DNA of 64,000 nucleotides from Dromiciops gliroides (GCF_019393635.1 NC_057863.1:645338660-645402659), one strand, 5' to 3'; numbered from the stretch's first letter, positions 9,655-20,785 are shown. A program made the numbers and translations. Notes: a model not told the origin generated them from the letters alone.

Positions 9655-10190
9655 CAGCCAATAATAATAATATTAATAGATAGTGGGATTAAACACTGTT
9701 ATTTCAAAGTAAAATTATAATAATATTTTCGAGGTAATGGTTGTAGCGAATTTTTCTAAGGTTAAGCCCTTACTCAGGTGCTAAGCCCTGGGAATACAAA
9801 GAAAGGCCAAACATGACCCCTGACCTCCAGCAATATCAGGGAGAGACAAGGCACAAAGAAGTATGTACAAAAGAATAGATCCCAGATAGATCGAGGAGGG
9901 GGTAGCCTCAGAGAGGGGCACTAGCATTAAGGGAGATGGGACACCAGGGGCTGTGAGAAAGAGCAGCTTGGGACAAGGGGTAATTAGTAAACTGGCTGCT
10001 GCTCCCTATGCATGCTTGAGGTTTTTTCCTTTTTTATTTGGTTTGTTTAATTGGACGTGGAGAAATGTGGGGAAAAGGAGAGAACGGATGCCTTTTTGTT
10101 TATTTTTTTAAGATGAGACTTTTGTTTCAAAATTAAGTTCAGGAAGAATGTGTATATAATTTAATGGATGTAAATAAATATGTTAAGGGA
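9655..10190 (+). repeat. Old unclassified interspersed repeat
   Basis: Segments such as GTGCTAAGCCCTGGGAATAC and AAGAAAGGCCAAACATGACC recur in diverged form at 14386, 20890, 44880 and 59168. This is a dispersed family I cannot name with confidence. Confidence 0.4.
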
Positions 10191-10192
10191 AG

Positions 10193-10600
10193 CTAGGGGG
10201 CGCCGCAGTGCATAGAGTGCCAGGCTTGGAGTCAGTAAGACTCATCTTTCCTGGAGGCAGCTAGATGGCACAGTGGTTAAAGCACCAGGCCCTGGATCAG
10301 GAGGACCTGAGTTCAAATCCTGCCTCAGACACTTGACACTTGCTAGCTGTGTGACCCTGGGCAAGTCACTTAACCCTCATTGCCCTGCCAAAACAAAAAA
10401 AAAAAAAAGACATCTTCCTGAATTCAAATTTGGCCTCAGACATTCACTAGCTGTGTGACTCTGGGCAAGGCACTTCACTCTGTTTGACTCAGTTTCCTCC
10501 TCTGTCAAATGAGCTGAAGAAGAAAATGGCAATTACAACAGTATCTTTGCAAGAAAACCCCAATATGGGGTCATGAACAGTTGAACACAACTGAACTACA
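10193..10600 (+). repeat. Long SINE split by a short SINE
   Basis: Left part 10193-10256, right part 10410-10600 (CTCCTCTGTCAAATGAGCTG, GGGGTCATGAACAGTTG). The sequence around the break (CATCTTTCCTG / CATCTTCCTG) is duplicated. Confidence 0.8.
10257..10409 (+). repeat. Short SINE nested in the long SINE
   Basis: GAGGCAGCTAGATGGCACAG head, CATTGCCCTGCC plus A-run. Confidence 0.88.
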
Positions 10601-10789
10601 ACAAAGATATTGTAATGTGTGATGGTGTTCATATGTGTAATTATTATTTCTGCCTCTGTAACCAAGAGAAAAGCAGATACTAGGAAATTAAAATCATCTT
10701 TGAGACCTAAGGAAAAACAGACATTTTTGAAGAGCTTACTATTAGACTCTGAGCTTTAACAATAGGGGGGAGAGAGAGAGAGAAAAGGT

Positions 10790-11018
10790 ACTTAGATAGC
10801 ACCTACTATGTGCCAGGCAATTTTTTAATATAATTATTATCTCATTTGGTCTTCACAACAATCCTGGGATGTAGGTATTGTTATCCCTGATTTATAGTTG
10901 AAGAAACTGAGGCAAACGAGGTTAAGTGACTTGCCCAGGGTCTCACAGCTAAGTAAGTGTCTGAGATCAAATTTGAACTCAGGTCTTCCCAAGTCTGGGC
11001 TTAGCACTCAATTCACCT
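10790..11018 (-). repeat. MIR
   Basis: CACCTACTATGTGCCAGGCA, ATCTCATTTGGTCTTCACAA and GAAACTGAGGCAAACGAGG in MIR order, reverse orientation. Confidence 0.75.
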
Positions 11019-11116
11019 ACTTGCAATAGACGTATTGAGAGACATTGTATCATGGCTCAAACTCCAAGTCACACCTATGTGACATGTATATGTGCTATAG
11101 CAACAATATATCAGGT

Positions 11117-11269
11117 TGAGGGAAGCTAGGTGGTGCAGTGGATAAAGCACTGACCTTGGATTCGGAGGTGGACCTGGAGTTTCAATCCAGCCTCGAACAC
11201 TTGACACTTGTTAGCTGTGTGATCCTGGGCAAGTCACTTTGACTCTCATTGCCCTGAAAAAAACAAAAA
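11117..11269 (+). repeat. Short SINE with 15-bp target duplication
   Basis: AACAATATATCAGGT occurs at 11102-11116 and 11270-11284, exactly flanking a full copy. Confidence 0.92.
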
Positions 11270-11396
11270 AACAATATATCAGGTCAACATGTAATTATTA
11301 AGTGCCTACTGCAATGTGCTAAGGATAGTGACCTTGGAAAGTCAGGTAATCTCTCAGTGTTTTAGGCAATTCTTTGAGTCTTAGAAGGCCCTTAAG

Positions 11397-11505
11397 CTAA
11401 CCTCAGACATTTGACACTTACTAGCTGTGTGACCCTGGGCAAGTCATTTAACCCTCATTGCCCAACAAAAAAACCCCAAAAAACAAAAAAACCGAAACAA
11501 ACAAA
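11397..11505 (+). repeat. Short SINE, 3' part only
   Basis: ACCTCAGACATTTGACACTT through CTCATTGCCCAAC plus A/C-rich tail. Confidence 0.82.
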
Positions 11506-11839
11506 TCCATGATTCTGAAAAGGGTCCGAGAGATTTATCAGATGTCAAAGGGCACCAAGATACAAGAAAGGTGAAGAACCCTTCATCTACAATGATATCG
11601 TGCAAAAAAGGTGTTTTGGTCCAATTTGACCAACTCCAAAACAAAACTCCTTATCTTCCCCCAACCCGCTTTCCTATCCTTCGCCATCCTTTCTCTCACC
11701 CAGGCCTCCACTATCATTCTTGATTCTTCTCACTCATCCTTCATGTCCAACCTGTGGCCAAATTTTTTTATTTCCTACCTTCCCAGAATCCCTCCCATAA
11801 GTCCCGTTCATTCACACAGTCACCAGCCTAGTCCAGGCT

Positions 11840-11955
11840 CTCCTCCTCCTCTTTCTTCTCTTCCTCCTCCTCCTCCTCCATCTCCATCTCACCCTCCTCT
11901 TTCCCCACCCCTCCTCCACCTCCTTTTCTTCCTCCTCCTCCTCTTCTCCATTGCA
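11840..11955 (+). repeat. Homopyrimidine tract inside the L2
   Basis: About 115 nearly pure C/T bases, dominated by TCC and TTC triplets. Confidence 0.9.
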
Positions 11956-12253
11956 ATAATAGCTTTCTGACTGGTATCCTGCCTCAGTTCTCTCCCCATT
12001 CCAACCTATCTTCTGCTCCTCTGCAAAAGCAACTTGCCTAAATCTTAGGTCTGACCCTGTCGACCTTATTCTATAAACTGCACTGGCTCCCTATTGCCTC
12101 CAGAATCAGAGACAAAACCCTCTGTTTGGCTTTTAAAGTCCTTCATGACCTGGTAGCTTCCTCTGTTTCCAGTCTTCTAACCCCTTACTCCCCTCCAAGT
12201 AATTGAACCTTAACTGTTTTTGTAAGATGTTCTAAGATCATATTCTCTCTCTC

Positions 12254-12400
12254 TTTTTTTTTTTGGTGAGACAATTGGGGTTAAGTGATTTGCCCAGGGT
12301 CACACAGCTAGTGCATGTCAAGTGTCTGAGGCCTGATTTGAACTCAGGTCCTCCTGAATCCAGGGCCGGTGCTCTATCCACTGCACCACCTAGCTGTCCC
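12254..12400 (-). repeat. Short SINE inserted in L2
   Basis: T-run start and CCACCTAGCTGTCCC end, with TCTAAGA(T/C)CATATT on both sides. Confidence 0.9.
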
Positions 12401-13005
12401 TCTAAGACCATATTCCAAGTACACTGGCCTTGCTGGTCCTCACACAGATTACTCCATCTCCACACTTAGTGCCTTTTCCCTGACCGTCCTCATGCCTGGA
12501 CTGCTCTCAATCCTCATCTCAGACTTTTAGCTTTAGCCAGCTTCTGTCAAGACTCAGCTCAAATCCCACCTTCAGAAAGAAGATGCCCACCCTGCCCTGC
12601 TGATGCCTTCCCTCCCTCTGAGAATACATGCTGTTTATTTTATGTGTGTGTGCATATAGATATACAATGCTTCATATACGCATAGTTATTCACACATTGT
12701 CTAATGAGTATAAGACTGTGAGTGCCTTGAGGACAGGGACTGTGTTTTTGCCTTTCTTCATACCCCCAGCACTTAGTGCAGAGTCTGGTACATAGGAAGT
12801 GCTTAAAAAGGGCTTGTTGACTGACTGACTGATGGTTGTCCCTGTAGCCATTAAATCCCAAGTCCAGTCCCTATCTTTATCCCTAGAGAGTGGTGCTAGT
12901 TAGGACATTAGAGACAGAAACAAGCCATACCCAGCCCTGAGGTAAACTTACAATCTACTGGTCACCACAGCTACCCAGTGTAACGAACAGATACTAAATT
13001 ATTAT

Positions 13006-13210
13006 GATGAAGGAGGAGGAGGAGGAGAAGGGAGAAGGAGAAGAAGAAGAAGGGAGGAGAGGAGGAGGTAGGAGGAGGAGAAGAAGGAGAAGGAGGGGAA
13101 GGGGAGAGGGGAAGGAGAAAGAAGAAGAAGGATAGGAGGAAGAAGAAGAAGAAGAAGAGGAGGAAGAGGAAGAAGGAGAGGAGGGAAGGGAGAAGAAGAG
13201 GAGTAAAAGG
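13006..13210 (+). repeat. Homopurine tract
   Basis: Roughly 200 bases of A/G with only a few interruptions (GGAGGA and GAAGAA blocks). It is followed by a long-SINE tail (13205-13315), so it may have grown from that element's start. Triplex-prone in principle. Confidence 0.92.
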
Positions 13211-13319
13211 AATTGGCAAACGACTCCAGTATCTTTGCCGAGAAACCCCAAATGGGGTCATGAAGAGCTGGACTCGACTGTAAAACGATTTCACAAAAAC
13301 AAAATAATAACAACAGTAA

Positions 13320-13530
13320 TCAAGTAGTTTACCATGTATATAGCACCTACTCTGTGCCAGGCACTGTGATGAGCACTTTCCGTTATCATCTCATTGGATC
13401 CTCACACCTACCCTGGGAGCAGGTGCTTGTAATACCTCCATTTTATCGATGAGGAAACTGAGGCATAGCTAGAAAGTGTCTGAGGCTGGATTGGACTTGG
13501 GTTTTTCCTGACTCCAGGCAGGTTGGGTCA
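13320..13530 (-). repeat. MIR
   Basis: CACCTACTCTGTGCCAGGCA, TCATTGGATCCTCACACC and GAGGAAACTGAGGCATAG, reverse orientation. Confidence 0.75.
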
Positions 13531-13547
13531 CTTAGCTGCTTAAATAA

Positions 13548-13900
13548 ATGTGAGGTTATTTAAGAGGGAGCATACCCTGACAAAAAGAACAGGGGAGGTA
13601 AGCCTTCCTTTGGAGTTGGTCCAGGGAGCTGATCCTTGAGATTGTAGATGAGGAAGATATGCTTTCTAGGCACAGAGAATGGTCCATGCACCAAGAAGAG
13701 GTCAAAGAGGAGAAATGCTGAGCTCAGGAAACAGAGGAGAGAATCTCTTTGGCTGGATGAGGAGGAGTTGTGAAATGAAGCTGAAAGGGGTAGATGGTCA
13801 AGGATAGGCTGAGAAGTCTGAATTTTATCGTAAGGGCAATAGGGAGGTATCGAAGGTTTCTGAGCTGGGGAGTTACACACATGCTTAGACGGTGTTTTAG
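13548..13900. repeat. Old unclassified interspersed repeat
   Basis: GCACAGAGAATGGTCCATGC and CTGAATTTTATCGTAAGGGC resemble a dispersed family also visible at 1905-2050 and 46080-46330. Class unresolved. Confidence 0.35.
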
Positions 13901-13946
13901 AAAGATTTTTGAAATGTTTAAATTGTATTAATATTTGTTTTGTTTT

Positions 13947-14101
13947 GGGGGCGGCTAGGTGGCACAGTGGTTAAAGCACTGGCCCTGGATTCAAGAGTAC
14001 CTGAGTTCAAATCTAGCCTCAGACACTTGACACTTACTAGCTGTGTGACCCTGGGCAAGTCACTTAACCCCATTGCCCTGCAAACAAAACAAAACAAAAA
14101 C
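13947..14101 (+). repeat. Short tRNA-derived SINE
   Basis: GGGGGCGGCTAGGTGGCACA head, CATTGCCCTGC plus AAAAC-rich tail. Confidence 0.9.
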
Positions 14102-14472
14102 ACAAATATTGTTTGTTTTCCCATCACCTGTTTCCCAGTGTATCTTCTTCTCTCCTTCTTCCCAGAGGGTCCATCCTTTATAACAAAAAACAAAAAGACA
14201 AAATATATCAATTTGGTAAAATGAACTGATGTGTTGGAACTTGCATTATATGCATGGTTGGGGTGGTTATCTGTAAGCTATATTGGAGAGGGGAGAGAGA
14301 GGAGAATCAGGGTGACTAATTAGGGAAGCTATTCCAATAGTCAGTAATTGGTATTCTAAGATTCCTTCCAGCTCTCACAGGTCTATGTTCATTCATTCAT
14401 TCGACAAGCTTTTATTAGGCACCTATCATATACCAGGCACTGTTAGGATTCTAGGAATGAAAAGAATGAAGG

Positions 14473-14630
14473 GGGGCAGCTAGGTGATGCAATGGAAAAA
14501 GCACTGACCCTGGATTCAGGAAAACCTGAGTTCAAATCTAGCCTCAGACACTTGACACTTATTAGCTGTGTGATCCTAGGCAAGTCACTTAACCCTCACT
14601 GCCTGGCAAAAAAAGAAAATAAAATAAGAA
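14473..14630 (+). repeat. Short tRNA-derived SINE
   Basis: GGGGCAGCTAGGTGATGCAA head, CACTGCCTGGC plus A-rich tail. Confidence 0.88.
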
Positions 14631-14956
14631 GGGGGTCCTCATTCTACACAAAGTTGGGGGTCTCCATTTCTCAGTCTGGGAATCATAGCCTGAGGGGGAG
14701 GGGAAGGTGGGGTTCCCAGGGGGCCCTGTCTGCCCATACCATTTTTCTCCCCCACCCTCAGAGGTCAGTCAATGACTTCCTCTGCAGGAAGTCTCCCCAA
14801 CAATCATTTTTATATTCCTAATGGAAGCTCGATCTTCTAATTTCCTGGGATGGGGGGAGGGAATCTTTTCCCAATTCGGAGGGAAGTCCTTGAGCATAGT
14901 TAAATTCTTTTTCAATCAGTTTGCCATAGGATCACAGATCTTGACCTGGGCCTCTC

Positions 14957-15107
14957 TTTTTTTTTTTTTTTTGGTGGGGCAATGAGGGGTTAAGTGACTT
15001 GCCCAAGGTCACACAGCTAGTAGTGTCAAGTGTCTGAGGATGGATTTGAACTCAGTCCTCCTGAATCCAGGGCTGGTACTTTATCCACTGTGCCACCTAG
15101 CTGCCCC
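14957..15107 (-). repeat. Short SINE with 11-bp target duplication
   Basis: CTGGGCCTCTC at 14946-14956 and 15108-15118 bounds a full reverse copy. Confidence 0.93.
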
Positions 15108-15118
15108 CTGGGCCTCTC

Positions 15119-16230
15119 CTTGAAGGAAGAGTGGTACAGGGGAAGGGGAATATTCCAAGACTGGGGGAAATCCTACCTATGAATGGGCAGAAGTGAAAGA
15201 TGGGATGTGGAGTTCAGGGCTATTGGGCCACATTAGCTGAAATACAGAGTGAGTGTATTTTAGAGGAAGGATGCTCTACTTGCATGCCTGGCCCAAGACA
15301 GGTCTAAGGACCTCCTGGGATGGAGGGAGGGAGGGATGATGGGGGGGGGTGTAGGTGCAGGAGAGGGGATCAAGAGACTCCTCAAAGGTGTTTGGGGAGC
15401 TGATCTGGGCAATTGTGAGACAGTTCCTGTTGAGAGACCAGGCTGTCCCAGAAATGTTTTCTGCATCAAGTTCAAGTTGCCTCTTTTCCCCATTCCAGTG
15501 GGTCTGATGTCCCCTCCCCCGGAAGATGGGCCAGGGCTGAAGCTTCCACGTGGGGCCACTAGGAGGCAGCAGGGGCCAAGCAGAGAAGCTGAGAAGGGCT
15601 TGGGTGAGGTCTGTAGCCGGGGACTGGAAGGAAGATGATGAAATCTCAACATTTCTGAGCTCAGTCCCAGGGGGTAGGTGGATCTGGGGACTGGCTCTCT
15701 CTATCCCCACTACCCAGGGGCAAGGGGGTGGGGGGGTGGGAAGAGGATCTTGGTAAGTGCTTAGAGATCTTCGGCCGGAAACCAGAGGCCTGGCACAGCG
15801 TGATAGCCTATCTCCACGATGCCAGCAGTGTATCCAGCCATTCCCACCCCATGCCCCTTTCCTGGCCTGTGCCTCCTTCCCAATGAAAGCATCTCAGGGA
15901 TCTGTCTTAGAGTCAGTCACTCGAGCATTTATCAAACGCCTGCTGTATACCAGGCACCGGCCCGACTTCGAGCATGAGGGGGAATGGGGAAAGGCCCCTG
16001 TCAAAGCTGCTGGCTGAGCTGAGCCTCGAGATGCCCTTCCCCCCACCATTCCTGCTCTGGCCGGAGTCCACCTGAGTCTGGTTCTAGGATCTGAGCAGTG
16101 AAATGAAGAGGCAGAAGAAGAGATGGTGTCTACTCCACCCCAGCCCCAAGGAAGGAAGAAGAGGCAGGGCTGGAGACAACAGAACCCGAGGACGTTAGGA
16201 AAAAGGAAAGAAGTGGAGACCCAAATGTCG
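15119..16230. other. Mostly unique intergenic DNA
   Basis: No exon-like segment with flanking splice sites was recognised on either strand. A degraded dispersed repeat (TTTATCAAACGCCTGCTGTA) sits near 15930. Part of 15340-15400 is repeated at 17188-17390. Confidence 0.5.
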
Positions 16231-16233
16231 AAA

Positions 16234-16340
16234 TACAGGGTTGTCCCAAAAGTCTTCGTGCAGTTCTAAGCACCCCCCCCCCCACACACACACACACACA
16301 CACACGCACTTTGGCAATGGTTTAAAACAACTTTAAGGGG
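16234..16340 (+). mobile_element. Possible mariner-type DNA transposon end
   Basis: CAGGGTTGTCCCAAAAGTCT and CGTGCAGTTCTAAGC resemble the terminal repeat of mammalian mariner elements. A CA microsatellite follows. The far end is obscured by SINE insertions. Confidence 0.45.
16275..16306. repeat. (CA)n microsatellite
   Basis: A run of C followed by about 13 CA units. Confidence 0.95.
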
Positions 16341-16489
16341 CAGCTAGGTGGTGCAGTGGTTAGAGCACCAGCCCTGGATTCAGGAGTACCTGAGTTCAAA
16401 TCTGGCCTCAGACACTTGACACTTACTAGCTATGTGACCCTGGGCAAGTCACTTAACCCCAATTGCCCCGCAAAAAACCCCAAAACCCC
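16338..16489 (+). repeat. Short SINE with target duplication
   Basis: ACAACTTTAAG flanks the copy at 16327-16337 and 16490-16500. Confidence 0.93.
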
Positions 16490-16515
16490 ACAACTTTAAG
16501 ACTTAGGGATGGGGG

Positions 16516-16578
16516 TAGCTGTGTGACCCTGGGCAAGTCACTTAACCCCAACTGCCTCACCAAAAAAAAAAAAAAAAA
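16516..16578 (+). repeat. Short SINE, 3' tail only
   Basis: GTAGCTGTGTGACCCTGGGC to a 17-base A-run; strongly 5'-truncated. Confidence 0.85.
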
Positions 16579-16592
16579 GACTTTAGGGATGG

Positions 16593-16756
16593 GGGCAGCT
16601 AGGTGGCACACAGGATAAAGCACTGGCCCCTGGATTCAGGAGTACCTGGTTTCAGGTCTGGCCTCAGACACTTGACACTTACTAGCTGTGTGACCCTGGG
16701 CAAGTCAATTAACCCCCCCCATTGCCCTGCAAAAAAAAAAAGAAAAGAAAAAAAAA
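16593..16756 (+). repeat. Short SINE with target duplication
   Basis: GACTTTAGGGATGG flanks it at 16579-16592 and 16757-16770. It is the third SINE in 430 bp, all in the same orientation. Confidence 0.93.
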
Positions 16757-16854
16757 GACTTTAGGGATGGCCTGTATAGAAAGGGACAGAGCTCAGAGAC
16801 TGGGATGGAGGATGGATAGATGGATGGGTAGGGGGAGAGGAAGGGAAGAAGCAT

Positions 16855-17071
16855 GGATACAGCACCTACCATGTGCCAGGAGCTGTAATATCTCATTTAA
16901 TCCTCACAGTCCTCAGAAGCAGGTACTATTATTATTATCCTCCCCAAAGGCAAAGAGAGGTAAAGTGACTTGCCCAAGGTCACACCACTAGCAAGTGTCT
17001 GAGAAGGAATTTTAACTTGGATCTTCCTGACTCAAGGCCCAGAGCTCTATCCACTGTGCTACCTAGGTGCT
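16855..17071 (-). repeat. MIR
   Basis: CACCTACCATGTGCCAGGAG, CTCATTTAATCCTCACAGTC and AGTGACTTGCCCAAGGTCAC in reverse orientation. Confidence 0.75.
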
Positions 17072-17130
17072 TTTAGGAGGAAGGAAAAGAGGGAGGGAAG
17101 ATAGAAGGATGAATGGAGAGAAGGGTAGAA

Positions 17131-17188
17131 GGATGGATGGATGGATGGATGGATGGATGGATGGATGGATGGATGGATGGATGGATGG
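17131..17188. repeat. (GGAT)n microsatellite
   Basis: About 14 consecutive GGAT units. Confidence 0.97.
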
Positions 17189-17220
17189 GGTGCAGGAGAA
17201 GGGTTCAAGAGACTCCTCAG

Positions 17221-17364
17221 GGACAGCTAGGTATCCTAGTGGATAGAGCACTGGCCTGGAATCAGGAGGACCTGAGTTCAAATCTGGCCTCAGACACTTG
17301 ACACTTACTAGCTGTGTGACCTTGGGCAAGTCACTTAACCCCAATTGCCTCACTAAAAAAAAAG
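17221..17364 (+). repeat. Short SINE
   Basis: GACAGCTAGGTATCCTAGTG head, CAATTGCCTCACT plus A-run. It is flanked by AGAGACTCCTCA on both sides and interrupts a locally duplicated segment. Confidence 0.9.
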
Positions 17365-17580
17365 AGACTCCTCAAAGGTGTTTGGGGGTCAGGTCAGACT
17401 AGGACACTTGAGCTTTCCTGTTCTTAGACTAGGCAACCCCCGCCCCCATCCTGTTTTTTACCCATGCTGGATTCAAGTATCCCCAACCTCTTGTACTCCT
17501 GGAGCTCCCAACCACTGTCACTGAAGGGGGCCTGGGTCCTAAGCTGGCAGTCTAGATCACCATTAAGGGAATATATGTGC

Positions 17581-17755
17581 GGGGGGGGGGGGGGGGGGGG
17601 GAGTTAGGTGGCAAAGTGGATAAAGCACTGGCCATGGATTTAGGAGGACCTGAGTTCAAATCCAGCCTCAGACACTTGACACTTAACTAGCTGTGTGACT
17701 CTGGGCAAGTCACTTCACCCTCATTGCCCAGCAAAAACAAAAACAAAAACAAAGA
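17581..17755 (+). repeat. Short SINE with a poly-G 5' end
   Basis: GAATATATGTGC at 17569-17580 and 17756-17767 bounds a copy whose normal GGGG start has become a run of about 20 G. Confidence 0.92.
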
Positions 17756-17767
17756 GAATATATGTGC

Positions 17768-20400
17768 ATACAAACCCTCTCCTGTGCACACCATAGACGG
17801 TCATGACTCAGAAACACACCCATGACAGTGGCACACACAACATACAATCACACTAACAGACCAGGACACCATCAAACACAACACCTGATCACACTCCCCC
17901 CCCCAACACATACACACAATACACCTACTCACACACTGGTCACCCAGACATGCTCTACCCATCTCTACCCATCCATGCTCATCACTCTGACACCCACCCA
18001 CCCATCACTAATGCACACACGTATAGGGACCATCACATGGACAGACATAGACTCCCCTTAGGAACAAGAATATTTATTGGGGGGGGTAGCATCCCTCCTC
18101 CCCCTGGCTGACCCCAGGCCATGCGCAGGGCATGAGGGGGAGGCTGGGATAGGTTTGGGGGTGCTGGGGGAGGGGAAGTTCAGACAGGCAGCCTGGGCTC
18201 AGCTGGGTGTTATGGAATGGGGAGGAGGGAGGAGGGGTGTCCGTGTTTGCGGAGAGAGGGGAGGGGGTTCGGCCCGAGCTAGGGCTCCGAGGATGGGGGG
18301 GGGGGTCCGGGAGCCTCTGTTACCGGGCAAACTTGCCCGCCCCGCTGGCCATTAGTCACCGCGGCTGTTGCGTCATCGCCCCTTCCCCACACTCCCCCCA
18401 CCCCACCTCTCCCCCAGCCTGATGTCATCGCCTAGTTCCTGAGTCTGACTAATCCCCCCACTTCCTGGCTCCGCCCCCAGGCCCCTGCTATTGGCCACTG
18501 GGGGTGGGTGGGAGAGAATTAGGGGACTGGCTGAGAACGCCTGGGTCCCTTCCTGGCTCCTATGCCTGGGTGCAGGGGATGAATATTTGTCCCATCACCC
18601 CCGCCCCCCCCATCTCTTTTTTAAATCCCAGTCCAGAGACCTCAAGACACCTCTCCGAGGACACACAGCCTCTCTTCACATTTTCCTCCCCTCCCCCCAG
18701 GGTACAGAATGGGGTCCGAATCCTAGTGGTGGGAAAAGTCCTGGAGTTTCCATCCAGAAGAGCCCCATCCCTGCTGTGTGACTCCAAGCGAACCTCTTCC
18801 CCTCTCTGGGCTCATTTTCCTCATCTCATCTGTACACGAAGGGATGGGACCGTACGGGTCCAGATTGAAAGCTAAATCCTCTGACCTCTGGCTCTGGGGG
18901 GAGAATCATTTGGAGACCGAGGCTGAGGGAAGGTTCAAGGACCGGGCGGGTGCCTGGGGCCAATGGGGGCTCAGATGTCTATCTCCCCCGGGAATGCCAA
19001 GGTTTGGGTGCCTAGGGCATCTCAGCTCCAGGGCTGGGGTTTCCAGGGACTGGATCTGGAGCCTTCCCATATGCTGGGGGGGGGGCGTGGGAGGGGAGGG
19101 GGAGGGGAGGGTTGGGAAGCTTGGTCCACCAGGGCCTTATTGGGTGGCGAGGGGAAGGATAGATGCTTCCGCAGGCTGGGCAGGAGAAGCGGGGTTGGCT
19201 GGGTGGGCCCAGGCTGTTGCCTGTGGCCTCAGCTGCCCGCTTGCCTTTGCCCCCCTCCCTCTTCCTGGCAGGGGCCCAGCCAGTGAGCAAGGAGCAGGGA
19301 GGGTGGGGGGGGGGGGACTCAGCGCCTGGTTACCCAGCAACAAGCCGGCCCAACCAGGCGCCAGGGCCCCCCCCCTTCCCTCCCCAACACTGCCCACCCA
19401 GGGCCCAATGCCAGGCGGGCAGAGCCGACCCCAGCCGCCCAGAGACACGAGTGCAGCTGCCTCTCATTGGCTCTTCATCCCTCTAGCCGGATGGTGGAGT
19501 TCCTGAAGCACCTAGCAAAAGGGGAGGGGGGAGAACCAGGTGCCTCAGGCCCTAGAGTGGACTATGGGGGGGGGATCTCCAAGCACTTAGCATTGGGAGG
19601 GGGCAGAGATACTTCTCATCTTATCACCCCTTTTTCACTGTACATCTCAGGCTGAGCCCTGCCCCTCACCAACACTCCAGGGCCAAGGACCCAAGTATCT
19701 GGGGCCCCAGGAAGCAGATTAACTCTTTCCTCTCTCCCTGGCTCACCAGACAGCTTCTCAAGCTTGGGGGGCGGGGTGGGGAGAGGAGAGGTCTCATCTC
19801 TTCTCACCCTTGAACTCTTTGCCCCTTTCTGGGGCTTGAGAGGTGGAGGGGGGCACCTGGAGGGGAGAATGGGGGATCCCACTGCCCTGCTCCTGCAGCG
19901 CACCGGAGAGGGGGAGTCAATTTGGGTCTTGGGTCTGGGCGTACACCCCTCAAGCTTTCCCTGAACCCCCCTTCTCTGGCATTCTCCCCTCTATGTCTGC
20001 AGGTCCTTTGTCAGTGAGTCCTCCCAGGACAGATTTTGGGGTCCCCCTCCTGCCTCAGCTGTGTCTTTCAGTCTCCGGGAGCCTTTGTCTTTCTGTCTCT
20101 TTGTCTCAGTGTCTCTGGGAGAACAGTACTTTTCTGCCTCTTTCTGTTTCTGGGGCTCTCAGGGAACACATTTTTTTTTTGGACCAGATCCGTGATTCCA
20201 TTGGTTGGAAGAAGCTCCCGGTGAAGAGCTACTTCTGCCAATGCAGGGCAGGCACCTTCTCTAAGATTTGGATCCTGACAGAGTTAGTTACCTGAGGTGC
20301 TGAGAGTAAAGGGGTGCCTTGGGGACTCGCCGAAGGGGAGTGCCCAGTCAGTCTGTGTCCGAGGCTGGACTAGGACCCCACGTCTTCCTCCCATCAAGAC
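17768..20400. other. Mostly unique, GC-rich upstream region of BBC3
   Basis: Few repeats apart from a CA-rich stretch (17840-17930). Several long open frames exist on both strands, but none has splice-consistent or familiar protein content. A promoter-like motif cluster lies at 18360-18500. Confidence 0.5.
18360..18500. promoter_or_regulatory. Promoter- or enhancer-like cluster upstream of BBC3
   Basis: Within 140 bp: TTGCGTCATC (ATF/C-EBP-like, 18368-18377), GATGTCATCGCC (18421-18432), a GC box GGCTCCGCCCCCAG (18467-18480) and an inverted CCAAT box CTATTGGCC (18488-18496). Motifs are seen; activity is inferred. Confidence 0.45.
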
Positions 20401-20409
20401 CAGCTCTCT

Positions 20410-20690
20410 TCACCACACCTTACTCTGTGTCTGTCTCTATCTCTCTCTGTGTCTGTGTCTCTCATGGTGTCTCTGTATCTGTGTTTTAATCTCTGTCTAT
20501 CTCTGTGTCTGTGTCTGTGTCTGTCTCTCTGTCCCTATCTCTCTCTGACTCTGTCTCTCTGTCTCCATCTCTGTATCTCTGTTTCAATCTCTGTCTCTGT
20601 GTCTGTCTCTATCTCTATCTCTCTGTGTCTCTGTCTCTCTCTATCTCTGTGCCTCAGTCTCTGTCACTCTCTCTCTCTTGCTCGAGGACT
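20410..20690 (+). repeat. TCTG/TC-rich low-complexity tract
   Basis: Irregular TCTCTGTGTCTG and TCTATCTC units over about 280 bp; the open frames it gives are Leu/Ser/Cys low complexity. Confidence 0.93.
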
Positions 20691-20785
20691 CAGGTTCAAA
20701 AGCCACCTCTTACTGCCTGTGTGACCCTAGGCAAGTCACTTCAGTTTCGTGGGTCTCGGTTTCGTGATCCATAAAAAACTAAATG
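20690..20785 (+). repeat. MIR, partial
   Basis: CTGCCTGTGTGACCCTAGGC and TCACTTCAGTTTCGTGGG follow the MIR core. Confidence 0.6.

Larger units (their letters stand above)
11650..12835 (+). repeat. L2 LINE 3' region
   Basis: Pieces such as GCACTGGCTCCCTATTGCCT, TTTAAAGTCCTTCATGACCT, CTTGAGGACAGGGACTGTGT and the terminal CACTTAGTGCAGAGTCTGGT follow L2 3'-end order. A homopyrimidine tract and one SINE interrupt it. Confidence 0.7.

Noticed and set aside
17113-17301. Repeated WMDG peptide and regular spacing suggesting a tandem-repeat protein or CRISPR
   Set aside because: A pure GGAT microsatellite; there are no spacers between repeats.
20297-20774. Cys/Leu/Ser-rich open frames that look like membrane proteins
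   Set aside because: Translation of a TCTG/TC microsatellite.
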